Shown piece by piece: positions 6,510 through 12,350 of a DNA stretch of 12,350 nt. This DNA is from Xanthomonas translucens pv. translucens DSM 18974 (GTDB lineage Bacteria; Pseudomonadota; Gammaproteobacteria; Xanthomonadales; Xanthomonadaceae), in the NCBI RefSeq assembly GCF_000331775.1, contig NZ_CAPJ01000341.1, forward strand, positions 1-12,350. The letters run 5' to 3'. Each line of letters begins with the position of its first letter. The stretch's first letter is position 1. The notes beneath the pieces were generated by a model. That model was not told where the DNA came from. It searched no databases and was given only the letters and a program-made list of their open reading frames with translations. A program made the position numbers and the translations under genes.

Positions 6510-6980
6510 ATGGAGCATGACGATTACAGCGGCGGTTGCCAGTGCGGCGCGGTGCGTTTTCGCGTGCGCGGCCGGCTCGACGACGCCTCGATCTGCCATT
6601 GCCGGATGTGCCATAAGGCGTTCGGCGCCTATTACGCGCCGCTGGTGTCCACGCGCGGTGCGCAATTGCTGTGGACGCGGGGGGCGCTGAAGCATTTTCA
6701 ATCGTCCAATCTGGTGCGGCGCGGCTTCTGCGCCGACTGCGGCACGCCGCTGACCTACGAGGCGCCGGACGGCGTCGCCGTGGCCGCCGGCGCGTTCGAC
6801 GACCCGGCGGCGCTGCCGCCGCGGATCCAGTACGGGCTGGAAGCCAGGCTGCCGTTCGTGGACGGCCTGCACCGCTTGCCGGCGATCCGCACCGAGAGCG
6901 ATCCGGACGCGGCGCCGTTCCTGGCGCAACTGGTGTCGCACCAGCATCCGGACCACGACACCGAGCGCTGGCCGGCCTGA
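6510..6980 (+). CDS. GFA-family (glutathione-dependent formaldehyde-activating-like) zinc protein
   Basis: A 156-residue protein with the Mss4-like fold signature of GFA proteins: GGCQCGAVRF (Cys10, Cys12), CHCRMCHKAF (Cys29, Cys31, Cys34) and FCADCGTPL (Cys74, Cys77), the zinc-ligand pattern of the family. The C-terminal part (LPFVDGLHRLP) is also typical. The original member was reported to bind the glutathione-formaldehyde adduct, but most homologues have no proven reaction, so only the fold is claimed. A strong AGCGGAGGG Shine-Dalgarno (6496-6504) precedes ATG 6510. It is co-directional with rnr (109 bases upstream) and rlmB (329 bases downstream). Functional link to RNA metabolism is not evident. 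Confidence 0.9.
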   Translation: MEHDDYSGGCQCGAVRFRVRGRLDDASICHCRMCHKAFGAYYAPLVSTRGAQLLWTRGALKHFQSSNLVRRGFCADCGTPLTYEAPDGVAVAAGAFDDPAALPPRIQYGLEARLPFVDGLHRLPAIRTESDPDAAPFLAQLVSHQHPDHDTERWPA

Positions 6981-7248
6981 GTCGGCTGTCGCCGCACGCC
7001 GGTCCCGGTCCTGTTCGCAGGTGGCCTCGCCGAAGAGGCCTGTGCGCATGGCGCAGCGCGCCCCGCATGGGCGTTAGGGTGCGTTGCTGCGGCCGCGTCA
7101 GCCGGCCTGGGTTCGTGCCGGGCAAGCGGAATTTGCCGTGCGCGCTGCCTGCTCGGCGCCGCTGCGCGACAGCGGCTTGCTCGGACCCTGTGGTGCTACT
7201 GCGCATGGCGCCGATGCCCGGTCGGCGCGCTTGCGCGGCGCAGGCGAT
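6981..7248. other. Intergenic stretch between the GFA gene and rlmB
   Basis: No supported gene. A GGCCTC-GCCGAA-GAGGCC hairpin (7023-7040) lies 42 bases after the GFA stop and could be a weak terminator, though it lacks a U-tract. The right end leads into the putative rlmB promoter. Confidence 0.45.
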
Positions 7249-7277
7249 GTGACGCGAGCGCCGGCAACGCCTACCAT
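7249..7277 (+). promoter_or_regulatory. Putative rlmB promoter
   Basis: GTGACG (7249-7254) and TACCAT (7272-7277) are spaced by 17 bases, four of six matches each. A transcript start near 7284 would give a leader of about 26 nt to ATG 7310. It suggests rlmB can be transcribed separately from rnr and the GFA gene. Confidence 0.4.
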
Positions 7278-7309
7278 TCCCGCTTTCCTTATCTTGCAGC
7301 CCCCGCCTC

Positions 7310-8056
7310 ATGAGCAAGCAGAACCAGTGGATCGTCGGCGTCAACGCCGTGGCCTCGTCGATCGAGAACGATGCCGACAACGTGCGCGAAGTGCTGATCG
7401 AGGCGGGCAGCAAGAACCCGCGGCTGGTGGAGATCGAGGAGAACGCGCGGCGCAAGGGCATCGAGGTGCGGCGGGTCAACACCCAGGCGCTGGACGGCGT
7501 CGGCGGCTCGGTGCGGCATCAGGGCGTGGCTGCGCGCTATGCGGCCGCGCGCACCTGGGGCGAGAACGAACTGGAAGGCCTGGTTGCCGCCGCGGAAGGC
7601 CGCGCGCTGCTGCTGGTGCTCGACGGCGTGCAGGATCCGCACAACCTCGGCGCCTGCCTGCGCAGTGCGGCCGCGGCCGGCGCCACTGCGGTGGTGATCC
7701 CCAAGGACAAGTCGGCGCCGGTCAACGCCACCGTGCGCAAGACCTCGGCCGGCGCCGCCGACCGTATCCCGATCGTGGCGGTGACCAATCTGGCGCGCTG
7801 CCTGCGCGACCTGCAGAAGCAGGGCGTGTGGATCTACGGCCTGGTCGGCGAAGCCGAGACCTCCCTGTACGCGCAGGACCTGCGCGGCAACGTGGCGCTG
7901 GTGCTGGGCGGCGAATCCGACGGCCTGCGCCGGCTCACCCGCGAGCATTGCGACGGCCTGGTCAAGATCCCGATGCCGGGCGACATCGAGAGCCTCAACG
8001 TGTCGGTGGCCACCGGCGTGACCCTGTTCGAGGCGGTGCGGCAGCGCATGGGGTGA
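7310..8056 (+). CDS. rlmB: 23S rRNA (guanosine-2'-O-)-methyltransferase RlmB
   Basis: 248 residues, the usual RlmB length. It methylates the ribose of G2251 (E. coli numbering) in the peptidyl-transferase P-loop of 23S rRNA using S-adenosylmethionine. Residues 1-80 form the L30e-like substrate-binding domain (WIVGVNAVASSIE; RHQGVAA). Residues 100-245 form the SpoU/TrmH knot domain, with motif 1 DGVQDPHNLGACLRSA (105-120), motif 2 LVLGGESDGL (197-206) and motif 3 IPMPGDIESLNVSVATG (220-236). Start ATG 7310 has no clear Shine-Dalgarno. In E. coli rlmB follows rnr directly; here the order is kept but a GFA gene is inserted. Assignment to RlmB rather than TrmH rests on the L30e domain plus the rnr neighbourhood. 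Confidence 0.95.
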   Translation: MSKQNQWIVGVNAVASSIENDADNVREVLIEAGSKNPRLVEIEENARRKGIEVRRVNTQALDGVGGSVRHQGVAARYAAARTWGENELEGLVAAAEGRALLLVLDGVQDPHNLGACLRSAAAAGATAVVIPKDKSAPVNATVRKTSAGAADRIPIVAVTNLARCLRDLQKQGVWIYGLVGEAETSLYAQDLRGNVALVLGGESDGLRRLTREHCDGLVKIPMPGDIESLNVSVATGVTLFEAVRQRMG

Positions 8057-8148
8057 GGGCGGTGCGCAGGTACGTTGAGCGTGGGCGTTGCTAGGCTGCG
8101 CGGTCAGTGTGGAACGGGCGCGGGGCCGGTAGGTCCGCCCGCTTCGTT

Positions 8149-8227
8149 TGTCGCGACTGAAGTCGCTCCCACCGAGGGCTCCGGATACTTGTCGGGCGCA
8201 CTGTGGCGGACTTCAGCCCCGACTGCA
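8149..8227. repeat. Degenerate REP pair, GACTTCAGTC subtype
   Basis: 8149-8173 matches the REP arm TGTCGCGACTGAAGTCGCTCC almost perfectly. 8202-8227 (TGTGGCGGACTTCAGCCCCGA) is an opposite-orientation copy with several mismatches. Unlike 1403-1478 and 10681-10747 the pair no longer forms a perfect stem. The decayed arm directly abuts the broken phosphatase-like fragment. Confidence 0.6.
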
Positions 8228-8337
8228 CGGTGGCGGAAGAAGGTGGTCTCCACGGCCAGGCCCGGTGGCGAACACCGGCTCGGCGATGGGCTGCGCAGCC
8301 GGTTCCGGCTGCATACGAATAGCAGGTTGCGGGTCAT
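8228..8337 (-). pseudogene. Fragment of LMW protein-tyrosine-phosphatase-like gene
   Basis: From ATG 8337 on the minus strand the translation begins MTRNLLFVCSRNRLRSP, the hallmark N-terminus of small low-molecular-weight tyrosine-phosphatase-family proteins (usual continuation TAEAVF..., about 105-110 aa). Directly after RSP the expected reading continues in another frame (IAEPVFATGPG), implying a one-base deletion. A further shift would restore PGLAVET. Similarity then stops at the degenerate REP arm. The P-loop CxxxxxR is C-S-R-N-R-L-R. Identified from memory of the family; called a pseudogene because of frameshift plus 3' truncation. Confidence 0.6.
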
Positions 8338-8553
8338 GTCGCGCGCTGCCGGCGCGCGCGGCGCTACCAATGGCCGCGCGCGGGCGGCCGCAGCACGGCC
8401 TTGATGTGGGCGAACGGCGCGGGACAGCTAACGATCTCCCTGCCGCCGCCCAGGTCGCGCCTGCCAGTTCGTCGTTGCCGTAATGCAGTGGCCTCCGCGT
8501 TGGTTACGCCTGACCACTCCGCGCTGCGGGTTGCTCGCCGCTCTTCAGTTGCA

Positions 8554-9480
8554 CTACCACCTGCAGCCATTGTTTTGCCATGCCGTATGCGCGGAATTTT
8601 CATTGTCGATTGTGCAATACATTATCTTGTCAAATGAATTAGAAGACATGATCGACGAGCGATACTTGGTGCTGGGGTCAGCGGCAGAGGTGCGTTCGTT
8701 GAAGAATCTGCTGGTGTCCGCATAGGTGTCCATGTTCTCCACCAGGCCACTGCCGATAGGATGAGCGCCGCGTTGCATAAGGTATGCATTGACCATTTCG
8801 GTTGATACCGGCGTCACATTGGCGTATGCGGAGACTGCTCTTGGATCTGGCTGGCTGCGAGGGGCGCGCTGTGCGAGCGGAGTGACGTTCGGACTCAGGT
8901 CGTTCGACTGTTCTAGCGTCGTCGCGGCCGGGTGCGTCACCCAGGCGTCCACGACGACGGTATCCTTTTCGCCCCAGGTGCGATCGCGAGGATCGCCGAT
9001 CAGCACATAGGCATGATCCTGATTGCGGTCATTTACTCGGAGTAGCGGAGCATTCAGGGATTTCGCCGCCAGCAGGGTGTAGGCGACATTTGCATGTTCG
9101 CCGCAGTTACCTGCTTGATAAACGGCGGCTTTGCCTGCGTTCTGGATTGGATTTTCGTTATACTCGTTATCTCGAAGCATGGCCTGCCTTGCCCAGGATT
9201 CTCCTTGCGTGTAGCTGACATCAGTTTTCTGATTTCCAGCGCCATAAGGCAGTAGATATTTTGTTTTCATTACTGCCTCCTCTGCCAGCTTCAAGTTTTC
9301 TATGGTGGATGAGTTGACATTTACCTTTTTCGACCTGAAGGAACTCAGTCCGAGAAATTCGGGTGACGAATATTGGTGCAATTTAACGACGGGTTCCTGG
9401 CTGAAGCCGGTCAGGCCGTCATGAGCCGTAGATGGTTCGTAAGATTGGTTGGAACGATTGATTTTTGGCATGTCGATCAT
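8554..9480 (-). CDS. Putative type III effector, transglutaminase/papain-like Cys-His-Asp fold
   Basis: A 308-residue protein (alternative start Met4, 9471). The N-terminal ~65 residues are Ser/Thr/Gln/Pro-rich and polar, without a Sec signal, as in type III secretion signals. The core holds AGNCGEHANVAYTLL (Cys126), DHAYVLIGD (His156) and VVVDAWV (Asp178). The order and spacing Cys-30-His-22-Asp, with the Cys at the start of an Ala-rich helix, fit the transglutaminase/papain-like superfamily used by several effectors (for example HopX/XopE, AvrPphB types), as protease, deamidase or acyl-transferase. Beyond the triad I cannot match it to a named Xop family. The C-terminal 130 residues are unrecognised. 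The gene is visibly AT-richer than its neighbours, suggesting horizontal origin. A perfect PIP box and -10 lie just upstream (9502-9563). No clear Shine-Dalgarno is seen, and no hrp or chaperone gene is in the window. Effector status is inferred from promoter, composition and fold. Confidence 0.72.
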   Translation of the reverse strand: MIDMPKINRSNQSYEPSTAHDGLTGFSQEPVVKLHQYSSPEFLGLSSFRSKKVNVNSSTIENLKLAEEAVMKTKYLLPYGAGNQKTDVSYTQGESWARQAMLRDNEYNENPIQNAGKAAVYQAGNCGEHANVAYTLLAAKSLNAPLLRVNDRNQDHAYVLIGDPRDRTWGEKDTVVVDAWVTHPAATTLEQSNDLSPNVTPLAQRAPRSQPDPRAVSAYANVTPVSTEMVNAYLMQRGAHPIGSGLVENMDTYADTSRFFNERTSAADPSTKYRSSIMSSNSFDKIMYCTIDNENSAHTAWQNNGCRW

Positions 9481-9501
9481 GAGGCATTGTAGTGTCGTAC
9501 G

Positions 9502-9563
9502 AGCATGGCCTCATCACTGCGCCTGGCTTTCGCAATTGGCGAAGTTTAATTTTCTTTTGCGAA
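9502..9563 (-). promoter_or_regulatory. Perfect PIP box with -10 motif (HrpX-dependent promoter)
   Basis: On the minus strand: TTCGC (9563-9559), exactly 15 bases, TTCGC (9543-9539), 31 bases, then CATGCT (9507-9502). The Xanthomonas plant-inducible promoter consensus is TTCGC-N15-TTCGC-N30-32-YANNNT, so every element and both spacings match. The predicted start (about 9494-9496) gives a leader of only about 15 nt before ATG 9480. HrpX (AraC family, under HrpG) binds such boxes to activate type III secretion and effector genes. Confidence 0.88.
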
Positions 9564-9844
9564 TGCCTGCCGATTCCCTGCGCTGTGAGGAAACGCTTAT
9601 ACAGGTTGCTGCGCGGCAACCAAGCTGGTGGCTGCTGCTTCGAATTTCATCCTGTAGTCGCCGGGGTGGTGGTTTAGTCGGCTCTTGCGGTCATATCCGC
9701 GTCGCGACACGGTTATACCTACCGTATTCTTCTGACTGGCTAGTGCGACTGGGCCGAACTGAGGCGTGCCACCAGCCGACTTCGTCTTGGATGAGCGGTT
9801 GTCCTTCGGTTGTGAATGCGCCACCGCATCGGTCGGTGCATACC
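9564..9844. other. Gene-free interval between PIP box and rnt
   Basis: About 280 bases without a recognised gene. A leftward open frame (9597-9848, tail RGYDRKSRLNHHPGDYRMKF) exists, but it has no good start signal and I cannot link it to a family. It may be remnant mobile DNA that arrived with the effector gene. Base composition is between that of the effector gene and the housekeeping genes. Confidence 0.4.
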
Positions 9845-10489
9845 TCAACTAATCTGCGGCCCCGGCCAGGCGTTGGCGATCTTGCAGAACAGGCGCGCGG
9901 TCTGCTCGGTGTCGTAGACCGCGCTGTGCGCGTCGGCGGCATTCCAGTCGAAGCCGGCGGCCTGCACGGCGCGGGCCAGCACGGTCTGGCCGTAGGCGAT
10001 GCCGGCCAGGGTCACGGTGTCGAACACGCTGAAGGGGTGGAACGGGTTGCGCTTGTGGCCGCAGCGGGCCACGGTGGCGTTGAGGAAGTTCAGGTCGAAG
10101 TGGGCGTTGTGGCCGACCAGGATCGCGCGCTGGCAGCCGTACTTCTTCACCGCCGCGCGCACCGGCGCGAACACGTGGTCCAGGGCTTCGCGTTCGGGCT
10201 TGGCGAAGCGGAACGGGTGGTCGAGGATGATGCCGGTGACTTCCAGCGACTTGGGGTCGATGGCGGTGCCGGGTGCCGGCACTACATGCGCGCTGGCGGT
10301 GGTGCCGGGATACAGTTGGCCGAAATCGTCCATCTCGATCGGCACCGCGGCGATCTCCAGCAGCGCGTGCCGGTTCCAGTCGAAACCACCGGTCTCCACA
10401 TCCACCACCACCGGCAGATAGCCGCGGAAACGCCGCGACATTGGGGTGGCGGCGAGGGGCTGGGACGGGCTGTCGACGTGATCGTTCAT
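9845..10489 (-). CDS. rnt: Ribonuclease T (DEDDh 3'-5' exoribonuclease)
   Basis: 214 residues, essentially the length of E. coli RNase T (215), which trims the 3' ends of tRNAs, 5S and 23S rRNA as a homodimer. DEDDh motifs: Exo[12 protein letters not shown] (Asp30, Glu32); Exo[14 protein letters not shown] (Asp132); Exo[17 protein letters not shown] (His188, Asp193). The segment [25 protein letters not shown] is also RNase T-like. Start 10489 (MNDHVDSP) was chosen because it matches family length; the in-frame extension to 10612 is Pro/Arg-rich noise. No strong Shine-Dalgarno is seen. It is transcribed leftward, towards the effector region. The MNIO/HvfC genes upstream are on the same strand but separated from it by a REP hairpin, so probably a separate transcript. 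Confidence 0.96.
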   Translation of the reverse strand: MNDHVDSPSQPLAATPMSRRFRGYLPVVVDVETGGFDWNRHALLEIAAVPIEMDDFGQLYPGTTASAHVVPAPGTAIDPKSLEVTGIILDHPFRFAKPEREALDHVFAPVRAAVKKYGCQRAILVGHNAHFDLNFLNATVARCGHKRNPFHPFSVFDTVTLAGIAYGQTVLARAVQAAGFDWNAADAHSAVYDTEQTARLFCKIANAWPGPQIS

Positions 10490-10804
10490 CCGGCAAGGGT
10501 AGCAGAGCGCGGCTAAACCTCCGCCGCGACAGGGCGCGCGTGGGCTTGGCGAAGACGGATCGGGACAGGCGCGCGCCTTCGACACAGGCGCCGCAGCACG
10601 TGGCGAGACCAATTTCTGCAGATCGGTGACGCGACGTCCAGATCGAGTGGGGGGGGGGAGGGGCGCCGTCGGCGGGGTGTTGTGGGAGCGACTTCAGTCG
10701 CGACGGCTTTACCGTGAACGTCTGTCGCGACTGAAGTCGCTCCTACAGTGGCACATGACCGGTGAACCGAAATGCCACCGTGCTTGCCTATCGCGTTGCG
10801 CGCC
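10490..10804. other. Intergenic region between rnt and the HvfC-like gene
   Basis: About 315 bases with no supported gene. It carries a run of ten G residues (10649-10658) and the REP hairpin (10681-10747). The rnt promoter should be in 10490-10640, but no convincing -35/-10 pair is seen. Confidence 0.5.
10681..10747. repeat. REP palindrome pair, GACTTCAGTC subtype
   Basis: Arms 10681-10705 (TGTGGGAGCGACTTCAGTCG...) and 10723-10747 (reverse complement, two mismatches) around a 17-base spacer. Each arm contains its own hairpin GCGACT-TC-AGTCGC. It lies 58 bases after the stop of the leftward HvfC-like gene and may end that transcript. Same family as 1403-1478 but with a G-C to A-T swap in the arm hairpin. 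Confidence 0.83.
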
Positions 10805-11551
10805 TCAGGCCGGTAGGCGGATGCCGAGCACGCTGTCCTGTTCGCGCAGGCGCTCGAGCAACGCCGCGCCGTCGTGCAGCAGCACAGCAGGGTCCTGGCC
10901 GTGTTCGGCGGCCAGGCGCAGCAGCAGGGCGCGCCCGCTGTGCTCGCCCTCGCGCAGCCGCTCGATCACGGCATGGGCTAACGGCGCCAGTTCGGCGAAG
11001 CGCGCCTGGCCGTCGGCATCGCGCCGCGCCAGCAGGCAGGTCGGCTGTGCCGGCGCCTCGCGCGGTTGCCAGGCCGGGCCGATGCGTTGCACCGGCCAGC
11101 GATAGCGCAGCAGGCGCAGCCAGGGCGAGAGCTGCGGAACGCCGGCGAGCAGGTCGCCGTGCGGGTCGTGCGGCGGCAGCGGCGCGTCGTCGATCTGCAC
11201 CTCCAGCTCGACCGTCTCGTAGTGCGCCAGTTCCGCCAGCCACGGCCGTTGCGCATCCACCGCGCGTTGCTGCAGGAAGCGCACGAACTCGCCGCCCACG
11301 CGCGGGAACAGGGGGGTGCGGGCGCGGTGTTCGGCGCAGAACGCGTGCAGCAGGGCCTGCCATGCGTCCGCGTCGAGGGTGGTGCGCAGCACCGGGAAAT
11401 GCGCGGCGAGCAGGTGCGCGATGTTGTCGAAGAACAGTGCGCGGTATACCGCCAGCCGCCGCGGTTCGATGTCCGCCGGCGGCGCATGCCGCTGCGGATC
11501 GCGCAGGTGCAGGGCCAGCGCGAACTGCTGCGCGTGCAGCGACTCAGCCAT
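10805..11551 (-). CDS. HvfC/BufC-like protein (DUF2063), RiPP maturation partner
   Basis: 248 residues. The N-terminal ~95 residues ([48 protein letters not shown]) are the helical DUF2063 'putative DNA-binding' domain that defines HvfC/BufC proteins. The hallmark is the RLxVYRxxxxxNxxxxLxxxFPvlr helix pair followed by [23 protein letters not shown]. The C-terminal half is an alpha/beta domain. In this family the protein partners the DUF692 MNIO enzyme and is thought to deliver the precursor peptide. Start 11551 overlaps the end of the MNIO gene by 8 bases (ATGGCTGA), so the two are translationally coupled. The extension to 11737 is only the MNIO gene in another frame. Downstream is a REP hairpin; no DoxX-like gene follows. 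Confidence 0.88.
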   Translation of the reverse strand: MAESLHAQQFALALHLRDPQRHAPPADIEPRRLAVYRALFFDNIAHLLAAHFPVLRTTLDADAWQALLHAFCAEHRARTPLFPRVGGEFVRFLQQRAVDAQRPWLAELAHYETVELEVQIDDAPLPPHDPHGDLLAGVPQLSPWLRLLRYRWPVQRIGPAWQPREAPAQPTCLLARRDADGQARFAELAPLAHAVIERLREGEHSGRALLLRLAAEHGQDPAVLLHDGAALLERLREQDSVLGIRLPA

Positions 11552-12350
11552 GCGCCAACGGTGCCGCCTGCGTCGCCATGGCCCGCGCCTGCGCCTCGCG
11601 GATGCGTTGGACCTCGTGCAGCAGGTCGGATAGCGGCGGCAAGTGGCTGTCGCGCTCCAGCAGGGTCGGGCGCACGCCATGCAGGCGATAGGCGGCGTCG
11701 AGCAGATCCCACACCTCGGCCGCCACGGCCGCGCCATGGGTGTCGATCTTCAGCGCGCTGGCGGCGTCGTCGCGATGCCCGGCGATGTGGTACGAGGCGA
11801 TGCGTGCGCTCGGCATCGCGGCGAGGAAGGCGAGGGCGTCGTAACCGTGGTTGGCGGCGTTGACGCAGACGTTGTTGACGTCCAGCAGCAGGTCGCAGTC
11901 GGCTTCGGCCAGCACCGCGGCGACGAACGCGGCTTCGCTCAGCGCCTGGCCGGGCGCGGCGTAGTAGGACACGTTCTCCACCGCGATGCGCCGGCCCAGC
12001 GCGTCTTGCGCCTGGGCGATGCGCGCGCCGACGTGGCGCACCGCCTCGTCGGTGAACGGCAGCGGCAGCAGTTCGTAGAGCTGGCCGTCGTCGGCGCTGT
12101 AGCTGAGGTGTTCGCTGTACAGCGCGACCTTGTGCCGATCCAGGAACTGCCGGGTCTGCCGCAGCAGCACCGCATCCAGCGGCGCGATGCCGCCCAGCGA
12201 CAGCGACAGGCCATGGCAGCTCAGTGGATGGCGCGCGGCCAGCGTCTCCAGCATCGCGCCGAGGCGGCCGCCGACGCCGATCCAGTTGTCCGGCGCGCAC
12301 TCCAGGAAATCGAACGCGGCCGGCGCTGCTTGCAGCAGTTCCGGCAGCAG
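11544..12350 (-). CDS. DUF692 MNIO-family enzyme, BufB/HvfB-like (5' partial)
   Basis: The frame runs to the right edge; 268 residues are visible and only some 10-20 should be missing, since the visible start [25 protein letters not shown] aligns with the first strand of the family. MNIO proteins are TIM-barrel multinuclear non-haem iron oxidases (MbnB, TglH, ChrH, HvfB, BufB) that modify Cys or Asp/Asn residues in RiPP precursors. Likely metal ligands: His in [11 protein letters not shown], Glu-His in YSEHLSY, Glu-Asn in VENVSYY, Asp-Asn-Asn in [11 protein letters not shown], two His in SYHIAGH, Asp/His in IDTHG, and Glu in LLERDSHLP. All usual positions look intact, so it should be active. 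It overlaps the HvfC-like gene by 8 bases. A small Cys-rich precursor gene (BufA/HvfA type, DUF2282) is expected upstream, beyond 12350. Confidence 0.93.
   Translation of the reverse strand: MLPELLQAAPAAFDFLECAPDNWIGVGGRLGAMLETLAARHPLSCHGLSLSLGGIAPLDAVLLRQTRQFLDRHKVALYSEHLSYSADDGQLYELLPLPFTDEAVRHVGARIAQAQDALGRRIAVENVSYYAAPGQALSEAAFVAAVLAEADCDLLLDVNNVCVNAANHGYDALAFLAAMPSARIASYHIAGHRDDAASALKIDTHGAAVAAEVWDLLDAAYRLHGVRPTLLERDSHLPPLSDLLHEVQRIREAQARAMATQAAPLAHG

Larger units (their letters stand above)
8057..8553. other. Degraded intergenic region between rlmB and the effector gene
   Basis: About 500 bases without an intact gene. It holds one good and one decayed REP arm (8149-8227) and the start of a broken phosphatase-like gene (8228-8337, minus). 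The remainder (8400-8553) has short open frames but no recognisable protein. It has the look of an accessory insertion site with gene debris. Confidence 0.55.

Noticed and set aside
7023..7040. GGCCTC/GAGGCC hairpin after the GFA gene as a terminator
   Set aside because: No U-tract follows and the stem is short, so it was mentioned in the intergenic entry but not called as a terminator.
9597..9942. Leftward open frames downstream of and overlapping the 3' end of rnt, possibly a transposase tail
   Set aside because: I could not match the translations to any insertion-sequence family and there is no good start site; kept only as an unexplained interval.
10490..10612. N-terminal extension of RNase T to 10612
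   Set aside because: It is a Pro/Arg-rich stretch not typical of RNase T; start 10489 gives the family length and fold.
11552..11737. N-terminal extension of the HvfC-like protein to 11737
   Set aside because: This region is the out-of-frame 3' end of the MNIO gene and is Arg/Cys-rich noise; [10 protein letters not shown] at 11551 is the family-like start.

Overview
The window is high-GC chromosomal DNA that reads as a plant-associated gamma-proteobacterium of the Xanthomonadaceae, most likely Xanthomonas. The evidence is a textbook HrpX-type PIP-box promoter, a VirK-like secreted protein, palindromic REP elements of the 'GGAGCGGCTTCAGCCGC' kind, housekeeping genes with strongly GC-rich third codon positions, and sigma70 promoters of the TTGACA / CAGAAT type. 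The species cannot be fixed from the sequence alone.

Layout, left to right. (1) 1-1394: the 3' part of a two-domain SGNH/GDSL hydrolase, ending at a perfect REP hairpin (1403-1478) that it shares with a convergent small XRE regulator (1495-1839, minus). (2) 1910-2324: a rightward promoter, a possible 46-codon leader ORF and a 65-aa hypothetical protein. (3) 2571-3798: two almost identical tRNA-Leu(CAG) genes in inverted orientation, about 1 kb apart, flanking a secreted VirK-like protein gene. (4) 3935-8056: an RNA-metabolism block of rnr (RNase R) and rlmB (23S rRNA Gm2251 methyltransferase), in the classical rnr-rlmB order but with a GFA-family zinc protein gene between them. (5) 8057-9844: an accessory pocket holding a decayed LMW tyrosine-phosphatase-like fragment, a degenerate REP, and a low-GC gene (8554-9480, minus) for a putative type III effector with a Cys-His-Asp (transglutaminase/papain-like) triad, preceded by a perfect PIP box and correctly placed -10 motif. 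(6) 9845-10489: rnt (RNase T, minus). (7) 10681-10747: a second intact REP hairpin. (8) 10805-12350: an overlapping pair on the minus strand, a DUF692 MNIO-family enzyme (BufB/HvfB-like, 5' end cut by the window) and a DUF2063 HvfC/BufC-like partner. This is the maturation module of a metal-related RiPP (bufferin/oxazolin-like) system whose precursor gene should lie just beyond the right edge.

Functionally, rnr, rlmB, rnt and the tRNA genes form an RNA-processing neighbourhood. The effector candidate is an inserted virulence gene predicted to be switched on by HrpG/HrpX in planta. The MNIO/HvfC pair is a peptide-modification module. The strongest discovery candidate is the PIP-box gene at 8554-9480, which I cannot assign to a named effector family by eye.
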